Source of the DNA: Foliimonas ilicis | GTDB taxonomy: Bacteria > Pseudomonadota > Alphaproteobacteria > Rhizobiales > Rhizobiaceae | Assembly: GCF_039939195.1 (NCBI RefSeq) | Contig: NZ_JBDUUH010000005.1 | Coordinates: forward strand, 307,432-371,431 | Reading direction: 5' to 3' | DNA length: 64,000 bases | Made by a program: the position numbers and the translations under genes | Notes under the pieces: generated by a model | Database searches by the model: none | What the model saw: the letters and a program-made list of their open reading frames with translations, nothing else | Told to the model about the DNA's origin: nothing | Shown: piece after piece, positions 36,301 through 45,011 of the stretch | Layout of the letters: every line of letters starts with the position of its first letter | Numbering within the stretch: position 1 is the stretch's first letter

Positions 36301-36864
36301 CGCTTCATCGGTGAACCACCAATTACAGTTTCGCGTGCCACCGATACCCTGAACCGAATTCGTACCGAGTGCATCGCCGAGCGGGAATTTCAGGCCGGAA
36401 TTGGTAAGTGCTGTCGTTTTGCCGGAGCCCGGCGCGCCGAAAATCACGTACCATGGCAGTTCGTAGACATAGCCGAAGCGTTTTTTGGTGATGCGGCGAA
36501 GCAGCGCCAGCGCTTCTTTCAGGCGACTGTGGATTTCGCCAACTTCCGCCTGTTGGCTTGCCGCCGCATCCGCTGCCGCGTCATTTTCGATGCTTTCCAT
36601 CAATGCCTTGTCGCGTTTGCGTGCGCGAAGGATGGAAACGGCGAGATACACGATCCAGCAAAGGATGATGATGCAGATAAGCGTCAGGCGGGCGCTGCCG
36701 CTGGCCAGCGGCTTGAAATCGCCATAGGCGAGCAGATAGCCGTAAAACCAGATGACGACGCAGATCGCCACAACCCAGATGACGGAAAGGAACCGCGCGC
36801 CGAGGAAGCCCGCATAAGACTCGACATAAGAACGCAGCGTGTAGAAATAACTTAGCGGATTCAC
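33370..36864 (-). CDS. tssM: T6SS membrane complex protein TssM (IcmF/ImpL)
   Basis: 1164 residues, normal length for IcmF-type TssM. Membrane segments lie at ~24-46 and ~58-78, with a third near 445-470 before the large periplasmic region. The cytoplasmic part has Walker A G-A-P-G-S-G-K-T at 143-150 and a Walker-B-like I-L-I-D-T-A-G-R, so it is of the NTP-binding class. GTG start overlaps the tssL stop by 4 bp. With TssL it spans the inner membrane; no TssJ outer-membrane lipoprotein gene is found in the locus. Confidence 0.95.
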   Translation of the reverse strand: MNPLSYFYTLRSYVESYAGFLGARFLSVIWVVAICVVIWFYGYLLAYGDFKPLASGSARLTLICIIILCWIVYLAVSILRARKRDKALMESIENDAAADAAASQQAEVGEIHSRLKEALALLRRITKKRFGYVYELPWYVIFGAPGSGKTTALTNSGLKFPLGDALGTNSVQGIGGTRNCNWWFTDEAILIDTAGRYTTQDDLNGASKAGWEGFLGLLKKYRRSQPVNGVLVTLSIGDLMTRDHAAQLEEVRAIRQRLSELDEYLQARVPVYLVLTKADLLTGFVEFFDGFNKTDRDQVWGTTFGLEESYKSDNLPDRFLEEFALLQERVGAMLIERLQQEPDAELRGRIFRFPAELASLKERLHEMLTELCAGSKLVESPLLRGVYFASGTQSEDMEPAAAKASAPRMRRSYFLSRLFKDVIFGEASLVARDKRLSRRQMILRQVAYGAAAAMFLLVLASWTATYFQNSSALAKADERIDAYEQLIRGVPVRDVSDADFLRILPALDNLRGVTTGFRETRVWPVSFGLDQESKIASRQRDAYQRALNALLLPRLLVQLQKDMEDTENVSKTFDALKLYGMLGGLGQVDGEFVSLKAEDMFATLYPGEGRAAARSALTSHVEMMAGGALPAIDLDDALIVKARAAIADQSVAARAYDILGNYRAARLLSPFVPADALGALGDQAFERTSKAPLREGIPGLFTGNGYRTVVLPNVTDAAREALDEHWVRGNQPNPAGTTVETVAQAALQLYFDNFEQRWNGLLSDMRVRPSQTLADATETTRILATEPGPVEAVSKAIVAATDLRPLSAEVASAESSASGISNSALASAANAPDPFGLLREALVEPAAGDPSTQSDETPSSQIKALTPILQKVYSQLSRATTSTAEVAKVFDVDSQLTDANQNLLQEARRLPAPVDTWMAGVAADIGSLAVKTARTRINDLWAADGARLCSSIMTGRYPFDRNSTRDVAMSDFVRLFGPSGLFKTFFKDRLEAFVDTGSSPWGWRGTFGAEGIPSEAISQFENADKINRAFFPAGSETPSISINVKPVSLSDSATAVAMRIDEEPLVYVPGRVLSKSFEWPSSEPKKSSHVMFYPGGFQQTLTETGDWSPFRLFDKADVTVESDDLFRARFEDRGHTAEFDIQFGSVLNPFRLQALSDFACPNQF

Positions 36865-38375
36865 GGCGAAACCCCTCCTGCTTCGGGCGTCGCAGAACCG
36901 TCCAGATCATTGGCGCGGTTGGATGGCGTTATGCCTGCGTCATTCAGTGTTTCGCTGGGATCGGTCAGCACCAGGATTTCGGTTCGGCGGTTTGCCTCGC
37001 GCCCTTCTGGTGTGTCGTTTCCGGCCAAAGGATCACTGTCGGCGCGCCCTTCCGTCAGGATGGCGCCGGGGCCGGTATAGGAAGTCAGAATTTCACCCAC
37101 TGCCCGCGCCCGTGCCTCCGAAAGATGCCAGTTGGAAGGAAATTGCACCGTGCGGATCGGTACATTGTCGGTGTAGCCGACAACGACCGCGCGGAATCTT
37201 TCGGACGCCAGTGCGGCCCCGATGCGTTCGAGAAGGCCGCGGAACTCGGCGCTCACATCGGCGCTGCCAACGTCGAACAAACCGGAATTGTTGATGCGGA
37301 TGAGCAATCGGCCATCGGCATCGGAAAGCGAAACGAGCCTCTTTTCGACCTCCGGCTGAAGGAAGGAAAGCAGGTTCTGCAAGCGGCTCGGCGGTGCGGG
37401 TTTTACCTCCACGGGTTCAGGTTCCACGACAGGTGGTTGCGGAACTTCTGCGACCGGTGCTGGTGGAGCCGCCTGCACAAGAACGCTCGGCGTTTCGCGT
37501 GGCGGCAGGCTGGCCAGCCTTTCGAATGTGCCATCGGATGCGCGGTTGAGCGAGAATGTGAAAAACAGATAACCGAGCGCGAAAAACAGCACGAGCGCGG
37601 AAAGCAGGGTCCAGAGCGCCACCGCAGTCCGCAACGGCTTGTGCTTGGCCGAAACACCGCGCCAATGCGGGGAAAGCTCCCGCTCGAATACGCCATATTG
37701 GCCGAGCAGCGTCTTGTAGAGACTGTCGCGGATGCGGCCGAGTTCCAGCGTGCCGCGCGGTGAGACGCGGGTGCGGCCCTCGAAGGCCAACGAAAGGCAA
37801 AGATAGATCAGCAACAGCAGATCTTTGTTTGCGCCGGGGCTTTGGTGGAAGTGATCCAGCAGATCGAACACCCGGTCGCCGCCCGTCACATCCATATGGA
37901 AGGTCGAAACGAGGCCCGAACGTGCCCAGCCGGCGCGCACGCCCCACGGCTTGCTGAGGATCACGTCGTCAACCGTCGCGCAGACCACATAGTGCGCGGC
38001 GCGTGCCCGCTCCGGGCTTATGCGCGCGCTGGCAAGATCGCGCTCATAGCGCCCGATCGCGTCGATCGTCGTGCGACGAAGCTGTTCCATATCCGGCTGC
38101 GCGTCTGTATGGCGCAGTGCGTGTGCAAGGTTCAGCAGCGGAGCGGCAGAACGAACGATGGTCGGCACCTCTTCGCCGCCGAAGCGGAAGTCGCGTACCA
38201 GCGCATCCACCGACCAGCCGCCTTGCGTCGCGGCGTCGGGTGCATCTTTGATGTCGAGCACGTCGTCGAGCATTTCAGCCATTTTTCGGGCTGATTGCTG
38301 CTTGCGTGCGCCGTCCTCGGTCACCTCGACGACGGTCGGCAAATCCTGCCAGGATGTAGACCGTTCCTTGTTCAT
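36861..38375 (-). CDS. tssL: T6SS membrane complex protein TssL with OmpA-like peptidoglycan-binding domain
   Basis: 504 residues. The cytoplasmic DotU/IcmH domain covers ~55-270, one membrane segment is at ~275-300 (L-L-S-A-L-V-L-F-F-A-L-G-Y-L-F-F), a proline-rich linker follows, and the C-terminus is an OmpA-type domain (N-W-H-L-S-E-A-R-A-R-A-V-G). The N-terminus M-N-K-E-R-S-T-S-W-Q-D-L-P-T-V-V-E puts a threonine at position 14 in a D-L-P-T-V-V-E context, the position known to be phosphorylated by PpkA and bound by Fha in A. tumefaciens TssL. ATG 38375 overlaps the tssK stop (ATGA). Confidence 0.94.
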   Translation of the reverse strand: MNKERSTSWQDLPTVVEVTEDGARKQQSARKMAEMLDDVLDIKDAPDAATQGGWSVDALVRDFRFGGEEVPTIVRSAAPLLNLAHALRHTDAQPDMEQLRRTTIDAIGRYERDLASARISPERARAAHYVVCATVDDVILSKPWGVRAGWARSGLVSTFHMDVTGGDRVFDLLDHFHQSPGANKDLLLLIYLCLSLAFEGRTRVSPRGTLELGRIRDSLYKTLLGQYGVFERELSPHWRGVSAKHKPLRTAVALWTLLSALVLFFALGYLFFTFSLNRASDGTFERLASLPPRETPSVLVQAAPPAPVAEVPQPPVVEPEPVEVKPAPPSRLQNLLSFLQPEVEKRLVSLSDADGRLLIRINNSGLFDVGSADVSAEFRGLLERIGAALASERFRAVVVGYTDNVPIRTVQFPSNWHLSEARARAVGEILTSYTGPGAILTEGRADSDPLAGNDTPEGREANRRTEILVLTDPSETLNDAGITPSNRANDLDGSATPEAGGVSP

Positions 38376-39712
38376 TCTCTGATGGCCCACAATTCCATTT
38401 CGAGGCCGGGAAACTCACCGGCAAGGTGCAGTGCGATTGCGCCCGACGTTTCGAGCTGCTTCCAAAGCGGCGTCTTGGTATCGAGTTCGAAGTAAATCGT
38501 GCCGGAACGGTACGGCAATTGGCGTGGCAGGACGGGAAGCGGTCGAACCGGAACACCGGGCAGCGCGACATTGACGAGCTCTGCAATACGTTCCACCGGT
38601 CCGATCTTGATCTGGGCTGGCAGCTTGCGGCGCACATCTTCTGCAGACATTTCGGCCCGAACGGCCAGAACGAAACCGGCATCCTTGAGCAGCGAACGGT
38701 CGTTGATTGTGCCGACGCGCACGCCATGGCGACGCTCTGCAAGCTCGATGGAAACGGCGGCCTGTTCAAGCACAGCCGACAGCGAGGTGCGCAGATCGTC
38801 GAACACGGCGGCGAAAGTGGCTTTCAGATCGTCATGCCGATAGGGCGGAAACTCGCTGGCGCGCTTGGAGTCCATCGTGAAGGTTGCAAGTTCACCGGCA
38901 AGCTGAATGCAGGTCTCGAAGAAGGTGATCGGGTGCAGCCGGGTTGCATTCGCCGAGATGTGGCGCAGCATCGGGTCCGCCCGGTTGAGGATTTGCAGCA
39001 GAAAATAATCGCCGACTTCCGCCGTGCCGCGAATGGTCGGATCGCCGATCCGCTCCGAAATAGCCTCCGCGCGATGTCGCACTATGCCCAGAAGCTCGGT
39101 GATGAGTTCGTTGAGGCGGGGCTCGGCGGCACAGTTCAGGCTTGGCGCGATATAGTCGGGATCGAGTATGACCGCCTTGTCGGACCGCACCTCGATGACG
39201 CGCGCCAAGCCGATCAGTTCGTACCCTGCAAGCTCGTCGCCGGTTTTCAGATAGCGCATGCTCAGCCGGCCGACATCGATGGGCGCCATGAAGTCGGTTT
39301 CGACGTTGGAATCGGGCGCTTCGTAATGCGATGCGACGATACGTACGCTGTTGGAAGAGGCTCCTCCATTCATCGCCATATCGGCCTTGCCGGGTTGGCG
39401 CGCCGGCAATGCGAGATAGATGGTGGCGTTTTTGGTCGCTTCGTCAAGTTCAAGCGATGGCGGCAGATCGGCATCGATTGGGGCTTCGAATGGCGTGCCG
39501 TCTGGCAAAATGCCGCGCAGGTCGGAAAGGGCGAACTGCCCGATGGCGAGCGCGCTGCGGTCTATCCCGATCTCTGCAACACCCCACGGATAGGGCGACA
39601 AGGCGCGCACGGCGGTACGGACAAGGCGTTCGGTCCATCGGTCCGCCTGTTGGAAATGCTGCACGCGAAGGAACATTCCTTCGCTCCATGCGACGCGATT
39701 TTCGTTTCTCAT
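38372..39712 (-). CDS. tssK: T6SS baseplate protein TssK (ImpJ/VasE)
   Basis: 446 residues, the usual TssK length. The N-terminal segment V-A-W-S-E-G-M-F-L-R-V-Q-H-F-Q-Q-A-D-R-W is the family signature, and Y-L-A-L-P-A-R and Y-F-L-L-Q-I-L-N-R are also visible. TssK connects the baseplate wedge (TssEFG) to the TssLM membrane complex. ATG 39712 overlaps the stop of the fha gene by 4 bp; the longer frame to 39877 lies inside fha. Confidence 0.95.
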   Translation of the reverse strand: MRNENRVAWSEGMFLRVQHFQQADRWTERLVRTAVRALSPYPWGVAEIGIDRSALAIGQFALSDLRGILPDGTPFEAPIDADLPPSLELDEATKNATIYLALPARQPGKADMAMNGGASSNSVRIVASHYEAPDSNVETDFMAPIDVGRLSMRYLKTGDELAGYELIGLARVIEVRSDKAVILDPDYIAPSLNCAAEPRLNELITELLGIVRHRAEAISERIGDPTIRGTAEVGDYFLLQILNRADPMLRHISANATRLHPITFFETCIQLAGELATFTMDSKRASEFPPYRHDDLKATFAAVFDDLRTSLSAVLEQAAVSIELAERRHGVRVGTINDRSLLKDAGFVLAVRAEMSAEDVRRKLPAQIKIGPVERIAELVNVALPGVPVRPLPVLPRQLPYRSGTIYFELDTKTPLWKQLETSGAIALHLAGEFPGLEMELWAIRE

Positions 39713-40902
39713 TCTGCCCGGTTCGCCTTCTCTGCAACGTTGCCCGCGTCTTGGTCGTCGTCTGCACCAAGCGCGTTCAGTATTGATTTGCGAAAGACCT
39801 CTCTGATCGAGAAGCTTTGGCCTTCGTGTTCGAATTGTTCGCGGTAAGCCTGCCAATAGCTCCGGTCGCTGCGCCATGGCAGCTTGCGCGGCTGCGCATC
39901 CACCTGCGCTTCGATCAGGCGTGGCTCCATTGTGCGGGTTGCATGTTTGAGCACGCCTTCCATGGCAGTATTCAACTGCATCTGGCGGGCAAGCACTGCC
40001 CGCAACCTTGCCTCGACGGTTTCCTCGCGGCTCAGCCCGAAAGGTTCGGTCGTGTCGGCAAATGCCTCGACGTCGATTTCGAATGCGGAAAACGGGGTGG
40101 CCGATGCTTCTTCGATTTGTGTGAGAAGTGCCTCCATACGCGGTAGAAGATCGCGACCCTGCGGGGCGACTGGAGCAGGAGTTACCGGCTCCGCCATAGC
40201 GCTTTTGATCTTTTCCGGCTTCACGTCCGGGGCTGGTTTTGCCTTCTTGCTTTTGGCTACGGGGATCGAGACATGCGTGGCGGCGCTATGCTCCAACTGG
40301 TTTCCATAGTCGAAATCCGCGTCCCAATCATTGGGCAGCAATGGCTTCATCAGGTCAGTTTCGGGCGGGCCGCTCCAGCCGATTTCCACATTGCGGGAGG
40401 AGGGCGTGGCGTCTGCGCCACGCTTCGCCGTGCGCACCGGTTCGGGCCAGTCGCCATCGCTTCTGCTGCCCATAATTCCGGTCGCTGTCCTGCCGCCAGA
40501 AGACACGTCGGAAAGGATGGACGAGATTGTCATATGCTCGTCGCTCAGCCTGAGATCGGCGTCCGGATCGTCCATATCGAGATCTTTTTCGCCGGAAATC
40601 GTCACGGAAAATGAGAAACGGCCAAATTCTATGCGCGATTTGTCGGAAAGCCGGGCAGTTTCGCCTTCCAGCACGGTCACGCCATCGACTTTCGAGCCAT
40701 TGGCGCTCTCATCTCGTAGCAAATATCCCTCACGATCCTGCTCGATCGTGCAGTGGAGTTTCGAGACGGAACGTGAGGGATCGGCAATCTGCCAGTCGCA
40801 ATCGTTCGAACGGCCGAGCGTGCGACGCCCGCGCTCAAAGCTCCAGCGTTGCGTGGCACCGTTTTCCGATGGACCGGATATCTGCCGCAACTCAAGCTGC
40901 AT
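39709..40902 (-). CDS. fha: T6SS FHA-domain protein (Fha/TagH/ImpI)
   Basis: 397 residues. The N-terminal ~90 residues form a complete FHA domain with G30-R31-S32, Ser47, His50 and Asn68-Gly69, the residues that bind phosphothreonine. The middle is acidic, low-complexity linker, and the C-terminal ~180 residues are the TagH/ImpI domain. It reads the phosphorylation state of TssL. ATG 40902 overlaps tssG by 11 bp. Confidence 0.92.
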   Translation of the reverse strand: MQLELRQISGPSENGATQRWSFERGRRTLGRSNDCDWQIADPSRSVSKLHCTIEQDREGYLLRDESANGSKVDGVTVLEGETARLSDKSRIEFGRFSFSVTISGEKDLDMDDPDADLRLSDEHMTISSILSDVSSGGRTATGIMGSRSDGDWPEPVRTAKRGADATPSSRNVEIGWSGPPETDLMKPLLPNDWDADFDYGNQLEHSAATHVSIPVAKSKKAKPAPDVKPEKIKSAMAEPVTPAPVAPQGRDLLPRMEALLTQIEEASATPFSAFEIDVEAFADTTEPFGLSREETVEARLRAVLARQMQLNTAMEGVLKHATRTMEPRLIEAQVDAQPRKLPWRSDRSYWQAYREQFEHEGQSFSIREVFRKSILNALGADDDQDAGNVAEKANRAE

Positions 40903-41902
40903 TGGCGAGCCTTTCCACGATAACGGCATCGCCGCTGTCGCGTTCGGCGGGCGCAATGCGCGCCCAGCTATTCCATCCGAGCCGCGGCGGATCGCCTTCC
41001 GTGCCAAGCTGGCAAAACGGTATCTGTTCCTTCTTGAGAATGACCTGAATGTCGAAATCGAGCCCTGCGCCGACGAATAGCCGGGTCAGCGCAAAAAGCT
41101 CTTCGACATTGCGGCTGCCCGGAGCAAGCAGGAGATAATCCTGATAATCCAGCGGGCCGACGACGACGCGAAATCCGCTGCTGAAATCGCGGATCGCGGT
41201 CCCGGCCATGGCATTCACACCAAGCTGCACGCCGGAGTTCTGGCCCATCCTGCTTAATTCTTCGACTGGAATTGTCAGCCAACGGCCACGAAACAGTTCG
41301 ATTTCGACAGGCAATCCGCTGAATTCGCGAAGCATCGCGCGCAAATTAGATGCGTTTTTTGTGCGAGATGCGAAAAACCCGCTGAAACGCAGCAGCAAAT
41401 TCTCATCAACACCGCTCTTTTCCTTCAGCCGCGCTGTTCCAAACCCGGCAAGTGCGAAAAGCGTCGTCAGGAACGTATTGTCTTTCTGGTCGTCGCCCCA
41501 GCGCAGCCTTCGCGCAAGCCGGTATTTCTCGCTCGCTCCGACGAAAAGCTCGGTCATCCGCGCACTGAACAGATCGAGGAAGCCGGAAAGCGCCCGCGAT
41601 TTGTTGCGTTCCTCGCGCATCACCAATTCGTTGTATGACGGCGGCAACGAACCGGCCGGTCCGAGCAATCCAGCCAGCGCGCTGCGAACCGAGGCTCTTA
41701 TGCCCTTGCGCTTGAATGAACTGACGGCAAGCGGTGCGGGCGATACGCCGAAATGCGATGTGACGGTCAATATGTCGTCGGATGCCGAGGTGTGGTCGAA
41801 TGATTGTGCAGCACGAAACGCCGTCGTCGGCTCGAAACGACCGGGATCGCGTTCGAGCAGTTCGGCAAGATCGTCATTCGTTTTTTCGGGCTGCAGGCTC
41901 AT
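40892..41902 (-). CDS. tssG: T6SS baseplate protein TssG (ImpH)
   Basis: 336 residues, family length. Typical elements are P-L-A-V-S-S-F-K near residue 57, L-L-R-F-S-G-F-F and E-F-S-G-L-P-V-E-I-E-L-F-R-G-R-W, and a C-terminal L-A-P-G-S-R-N-V-E-E-L-F-A-L-T-R. Together with two TssF and one TssE it forms the baseplate wedge. It starts 20 bp after tssF. Confidence 0.93.
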   Translation of the reverse strand: MSLQPEKTNDDLAELLERDPGRFEPTTAFRAAQSFDHTSASDDILTVTSHFGVSPAPLAVSSFKRKGIRASVRSALAGLLGPAGSLPPSYNELVMREERNKSRALSGFLDLFSARMTELFVGASEKYRLARRLRWGDDQKDNTFLTTLFALAGFGTARLKEKSGVDENLLLRFSGFFASRTKNASNLRAMLREFSGLPVEIELFRGRWLTIPVEELSRMGQNSGVQLGVNAMAGTAIRDFSSGFRVVVGPLDYQDYLLLAPGSRNVEELFALTRLFVGAGLDFDIQVILKKEQIPFCQLGTEGDPPRLGWNSWARIAPAERDSGDAVIVERLANAA

Positions 41903-41922
41903 TGTGCGGCGTTGGTCCTTTT

Positions 41923-43704
41923 CTACAAAAGCGGGCGCTCGGCGGAGCGGGCAGGCCAGGTTGCGATAGGCCTCGACTGTCCTTTGATGGACACTGTCAG
42001 CCGGGTGAAGCTGTTGACGGATGTGTAGAGGCCGAAGAACCGGTCGAGCACGCTTCCGAACAAAAAGGCGGATGGGCGATCGATTGCGGATGGGTCGAAT
42101 TCGAGTGCGATTTCCGTGCCCGGCACCATGCCGCCGCCGCCGAGCCGCGCCGTCGAATTGCGTGCCGCGATCTTGACCAGTGCGTCGACCAATTGGCGCG
42201 TTTCCGGCGTATCGCGAAATGCGTAGAGCGAGAGTATGTCCTTCAGCGCCGAGCCTTCATTGTCGAAGATCGACAAATGGTTGAGGAGCAGATGCGACAT
42301 CAGCCGCCAGTGACGTCGGTCATGGTCCGTCAGGCGAACCGCAGGTGTCGGTGGAAGCAGCGCTTCGATGGAGGCCACGGCTTCATTGCCGGAAGCGAGT
42401 TGCAGATTGGGATGACCGCCACCGAAGGGTAGTCTTTCGGGCAGGTCGCGGTTCAGGCACAGGGCATCGACGCTGGCGACCATATCCATGGGACCGCTGG
42501 CTTGCCGTGCATGATCGACGAAGGCGATATCGGTGCTGCTGGTGCCGTCATCCGCGTCGAAACGACGATAGGATTGCCAGAAGGTCGATGCCGCACCACC
42601 GCGCTGGCTGCGCCCGAAGAAGGGCTGGCACTGTTGTTCTTCGCCGCGGCGCCCGGTCAGCAACACGCGTTCGATCGCGTAGATTTCACGGGTCTTCTGG
42701 CGGCGCGAATCCGGCAGCAGACGATATTCCGTTCGCGCACCGTCGATCACCAGCGGTTCGCAGGTCTGGCGAAAGAGATTGACGACGGGCGTCGCATTGA
42801 GTGCGAAATCGGCGGCCGAGACAGCGCGTTCCAGCTTGGTATCCGATTGGTTCAGATAGACGAATATTTCGAGCGGTTGGCCCCTCCAAGCATCAAGTCC
42901 GTCAATGTCGAGGAACAGGAATTTCTGCGGCAGCGCGAAAAACTCGGTCAATAGCCGGTATCCGGCAAAGCTGGATGACGGATACGGCAGCATCGCTTCG
43001 TCAGGGCCAAAACCCACCGGCTTTAATTCGGATGCGGGCAGGAAGACCGGGTTTTCATCATCGGCGTGACGTGCCAGTGCGATGCCGAGCGTGTGATTGG
43101 CCAGCAATTCATAGAGCGCGATGGCTTGCCGCCATGGCGTAGGGATGTGGAAGCGCAGCCGCTTCAGCCCGATTTCCGAGATGCTCTTCCTGGCATCCTG
43201 GGCGCGCAGCGAAATGCGCAGACAGCCCGCAGCCCCGGCATAGGGGGAGGGCGGCGCGCTGATTGGCTGTCCGGTCAAGGACGCCGCGGTGATGGTAACC
43301 GGTGCTACATCGACCTGCTGCGTCGTGCGGAACCGGCACGTCTCGCCGCCTATAGGTTCGGCGAGAATTTCCGTATGCCGCGCGACCTGTTGAACCGTCG
43401 CAAGCGTCTCGCTTGGCGTAAAGCGCACGATGCTCATCGAGGGCAGGGGTGCGAGATAATGCGGATAGAGTGTTTCGAGCAGGCCGTCCGTCAGTTCGGG
43501 AAAATCATCGTCAAGCTTCTGGCGAATGCGCGCTGCCGAATAGGCGAAGCTCTGGATAAGCCGCTCGACATGCGGGTCATCGGCCACTTCGCCTGTCATG
43601 CGCAGCCTGCCAGCGATTTTCGGAAACGCATCGGCAAAGCGCGAAGCGCGCCGCCTCAGCGCCGAAAGCTCGTCATTGTAGCGCTGCAGGAAGCCATCAG
43701 CCAT
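41923..43704 (-). CDS. tssF: T6SS baseplate protein TssF (ImpG/VasA)
   Basis: 593 residues, matching the family. The start M-A-D-G-F-L-Q-R-Y-N-D-E-L-S-A-L-R-R-R-A-S and D-P-H-V-E-R-L-I-Q-S-F-A-Y-S-A-A-R-I are hallmark TssF N-terminal motifs. ATG 43704 overlaps the tssE stop by 8 bp; an upstream in-frame start at 43779 falls inside tssE and is rejected. Confidence 0.95.
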   Translation of the reverse strand: MADGFLQRYNDELSALRRRASRFADAFPKIAGRLRMTGEVADDPHVERLIQSFAYSAARIRQKLDDDFPELTDGLLETLYPHYLAPLPSMSIVRFTPSETLATVQQVARHTEILAEPIGGETCRFRTTQQVDVAPVTITAASLTGQPISAPPSPYAGAAGCLRISLRAQDARKSISEIGLKRLRFHIPTPWRQAIALYELLANHTLGIALARHADDENPVFLPASELKPVGFGPDEAMLPYPSSSFAGYRLLTEFFALPQKFLFLDIDGLDAWRGQPLEIFVYLNQSDTKLERAVSAADFALNATPVVNLFRQTCEPLVIDGARTEYRLLPDSRRQKTREIYAIERVLLTGRRGEEQQCQPFFGRSQRGGAASTFWQSYRRFDADDGTSSTDIAFVDHARQASGPMDMVASVDALCLNRDLPERLPFGGGHPNLQLASGNEAVASIEALLPPTPAVRLTDHDRRHWRLMSHLLLNHLSIFDNEGSALKDILSLYAFRDTPETRQLVDALVKIAARNSTARLGGGGMVPGTEIALEFDPSAIDRPSAFLFGSVLDRFFGLYTSVNSFTRLTVSIKGQSRPIATWPARSAERPLL

Positions 43705-44206
43705 TCGCGGCCTCGACCAGAAAGCGTTGCGTCGATGGGTCGATTGTCGATTCGAAGCTGATCGGCGGCATGCCGTCATGCAGGCGGAACGTCGCCTGGA
43801 TACGCATGCGCAAGGCTCGCTCTCCTGCCGAATTGTTGCGCAGGATCGTTACCCGCACATCCGAAAGACGCGTCTCGAAAAGTGCGATGCGCCGCTCGAT
43901 GGCGCGCGCTAACCGCAGTTTCGATTCATCCGTCACGAGATTTGCCGAAATGATGCCATCTACGCCGTAGGAAACCAGCGCACCCTTCAACTCCTGTAGT
44001 GCTGAGGGCGGTGCTTCGGGGCAGCGGCGCGTGTTCAGCAAAGCCTCGAGATCACGGCGAATGGCCTCGCGCATCTCGCGTATTTGCTCGACCAGACTCA
44101 ATGGCGCGTCCTGAACGAGATCGGGAGTTGCGTCCAGCAACCGGTCGAGGATCGACCGTGAGATGACGCGCTCGCGCAGCCTGTAGCGGTCGAGCGGATC
44201 AGCCAT
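43697..44206 (-). CDS. tssE: T6SS baseplate protein TssE (gp25-like, ImpF)
   Basis: 169 residues, a gp25-like lysozyme-fold baseplate protein. Recognisable parts are R-R-D-L-E-A-L-L-N-T-R-R near residue 60, S-Y-G-V-D-G, and I-E-R-R-I-A-L-F-E-T-R-L-S-D-V-R-V. It nucleates sheath assembly on the baseplate. Overlaps tagJ by 8 bp. Confidence 0.92.
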   Translation of the reverse strand: MADPLDRYRLRERVISRSILDRLLDATPDLVQDAPLSLVEQIREMREAIRRDLEALLNTRRCPEAPPSALQELKGALVSYGVDGIISANLVTDESKLRLARAIERRIALFETRLSDVRVTILRNNSAGERALRMRIQATFRLHDGMPPISFESTIDPSTQRFLVEAANG

Positions 44207-45011
44207 TCGCAGCCTTCCTTTCCGCTGTTTCAAAAGCCGCGATGCTCTCGGCGTCGTGGAAAGAAACCAGTTCGTCACCGGCCAGGAAACAGCGCTGTCC
44301 GCGCCCCGTGGTGATACCGCCTTCCTCGACCCAATCCGTTTCGCGGCCCAGTACGAGTTTCTCGTCCGCCTCCGTCCCATGATAAATCGCGGGCAGGAGA
44401 ACTGGCGCGGTTGCACCGTCGATCAATGAGAGTTCCGCGCGGCGGAATGCCAGATCGCGGGGACGTGCAATCGGCTCGATCTCGACGGATGCGATCTTTG
44501 CGAAATCGACCCAGAGATAGGCACCGCCCGTCATGATGACTTCAAGCGCATGGGGGATGCGGTCGTCGAGGTCGCGGAAATCGGCAATCGGCTTGCCGTT
44601 CCAGATCATGGGCTGTTCGCCGCGCAGTGCTTCCAGCTTTTCCAGTATTGCTTTTGCATCGCCGTCGCGTTGCGCAATGCCGATCTCTACCGCTGCCTTG
44701 TCCAGATCGGTCGGCCCTTGTGGAAATTCCGGAACCGCGCCGCGTGCGAACCATGCATTGCGCGCTTCCATCGCTCGCAATTGATTGCGCAGCAGGGCAA
44801 AACCCATCGTGTCTTCCGGTGTGAAAGTAACGGCCAGACTGCATTGTGCGTCTGCGCGCTCATAGTCTCCGGCAAGCACCAGAAGATCGATGTAGAGATG
44901 GCGCGCATCCTTGTCTGTCGGGGCAGTCTTGATGTGTGCCTTCGCCTCGTCGAGCGCGTCGTTCAGCGCATTGTCTCCGAGCGATTTTGCGATGCTGGCG
45001 GAAAGCGTCAT
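44199..45011 (-). CDS. tagJ: T6SS accessory protein TagJ (ImpE)
   Basis: 270 residues with an N-terminal tetratricopeptide-like helical half (A-R-H-L-Y-I-D-L-L-V-L-A-G-D-Y-E-R-A-D-A-Q) and a C-terminal SciE/ImpE domain (Y-L-W-V-D-F-A-K-I, L-P-A-I-Y-H-G-T-E). TagJ binds the sheath protein TssB in systems that carry it and may replace the ClpV recruitment helix. ATG overlaps the TssC2 gene stop by 4 bp. Confidence 0.9.
   Translation of the reverse strand: MTLSASIAKSLGDNALNDALDEAKAHIKTAPTDKDARHLYIDLLVLAGDYERADAQCSLAVTFTPEDTMGFALLRNQLRAMEARNAWFARGAVPEFPQGPTDLDKAAVEIGIAQRDGDAKAILEKLEALRGEQPMIWNGKPIADFRDLDDRIPHALEVIMTGGAYLWVDFAKIASVEIEPIARPRDLAFRRAELSLIDGATAPVLLPAIYHGTEADEKLVLGRETDWVEEGGITTGRGQRCFLAGDELVSFHDAESIAAFETAERKAANG

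Noticed and set aside
38426..39847. Plus-strand frame of 473 codons opposite tssK
   Set aside because: Shadow of tssK; no motifs and no plausible ribosome site.
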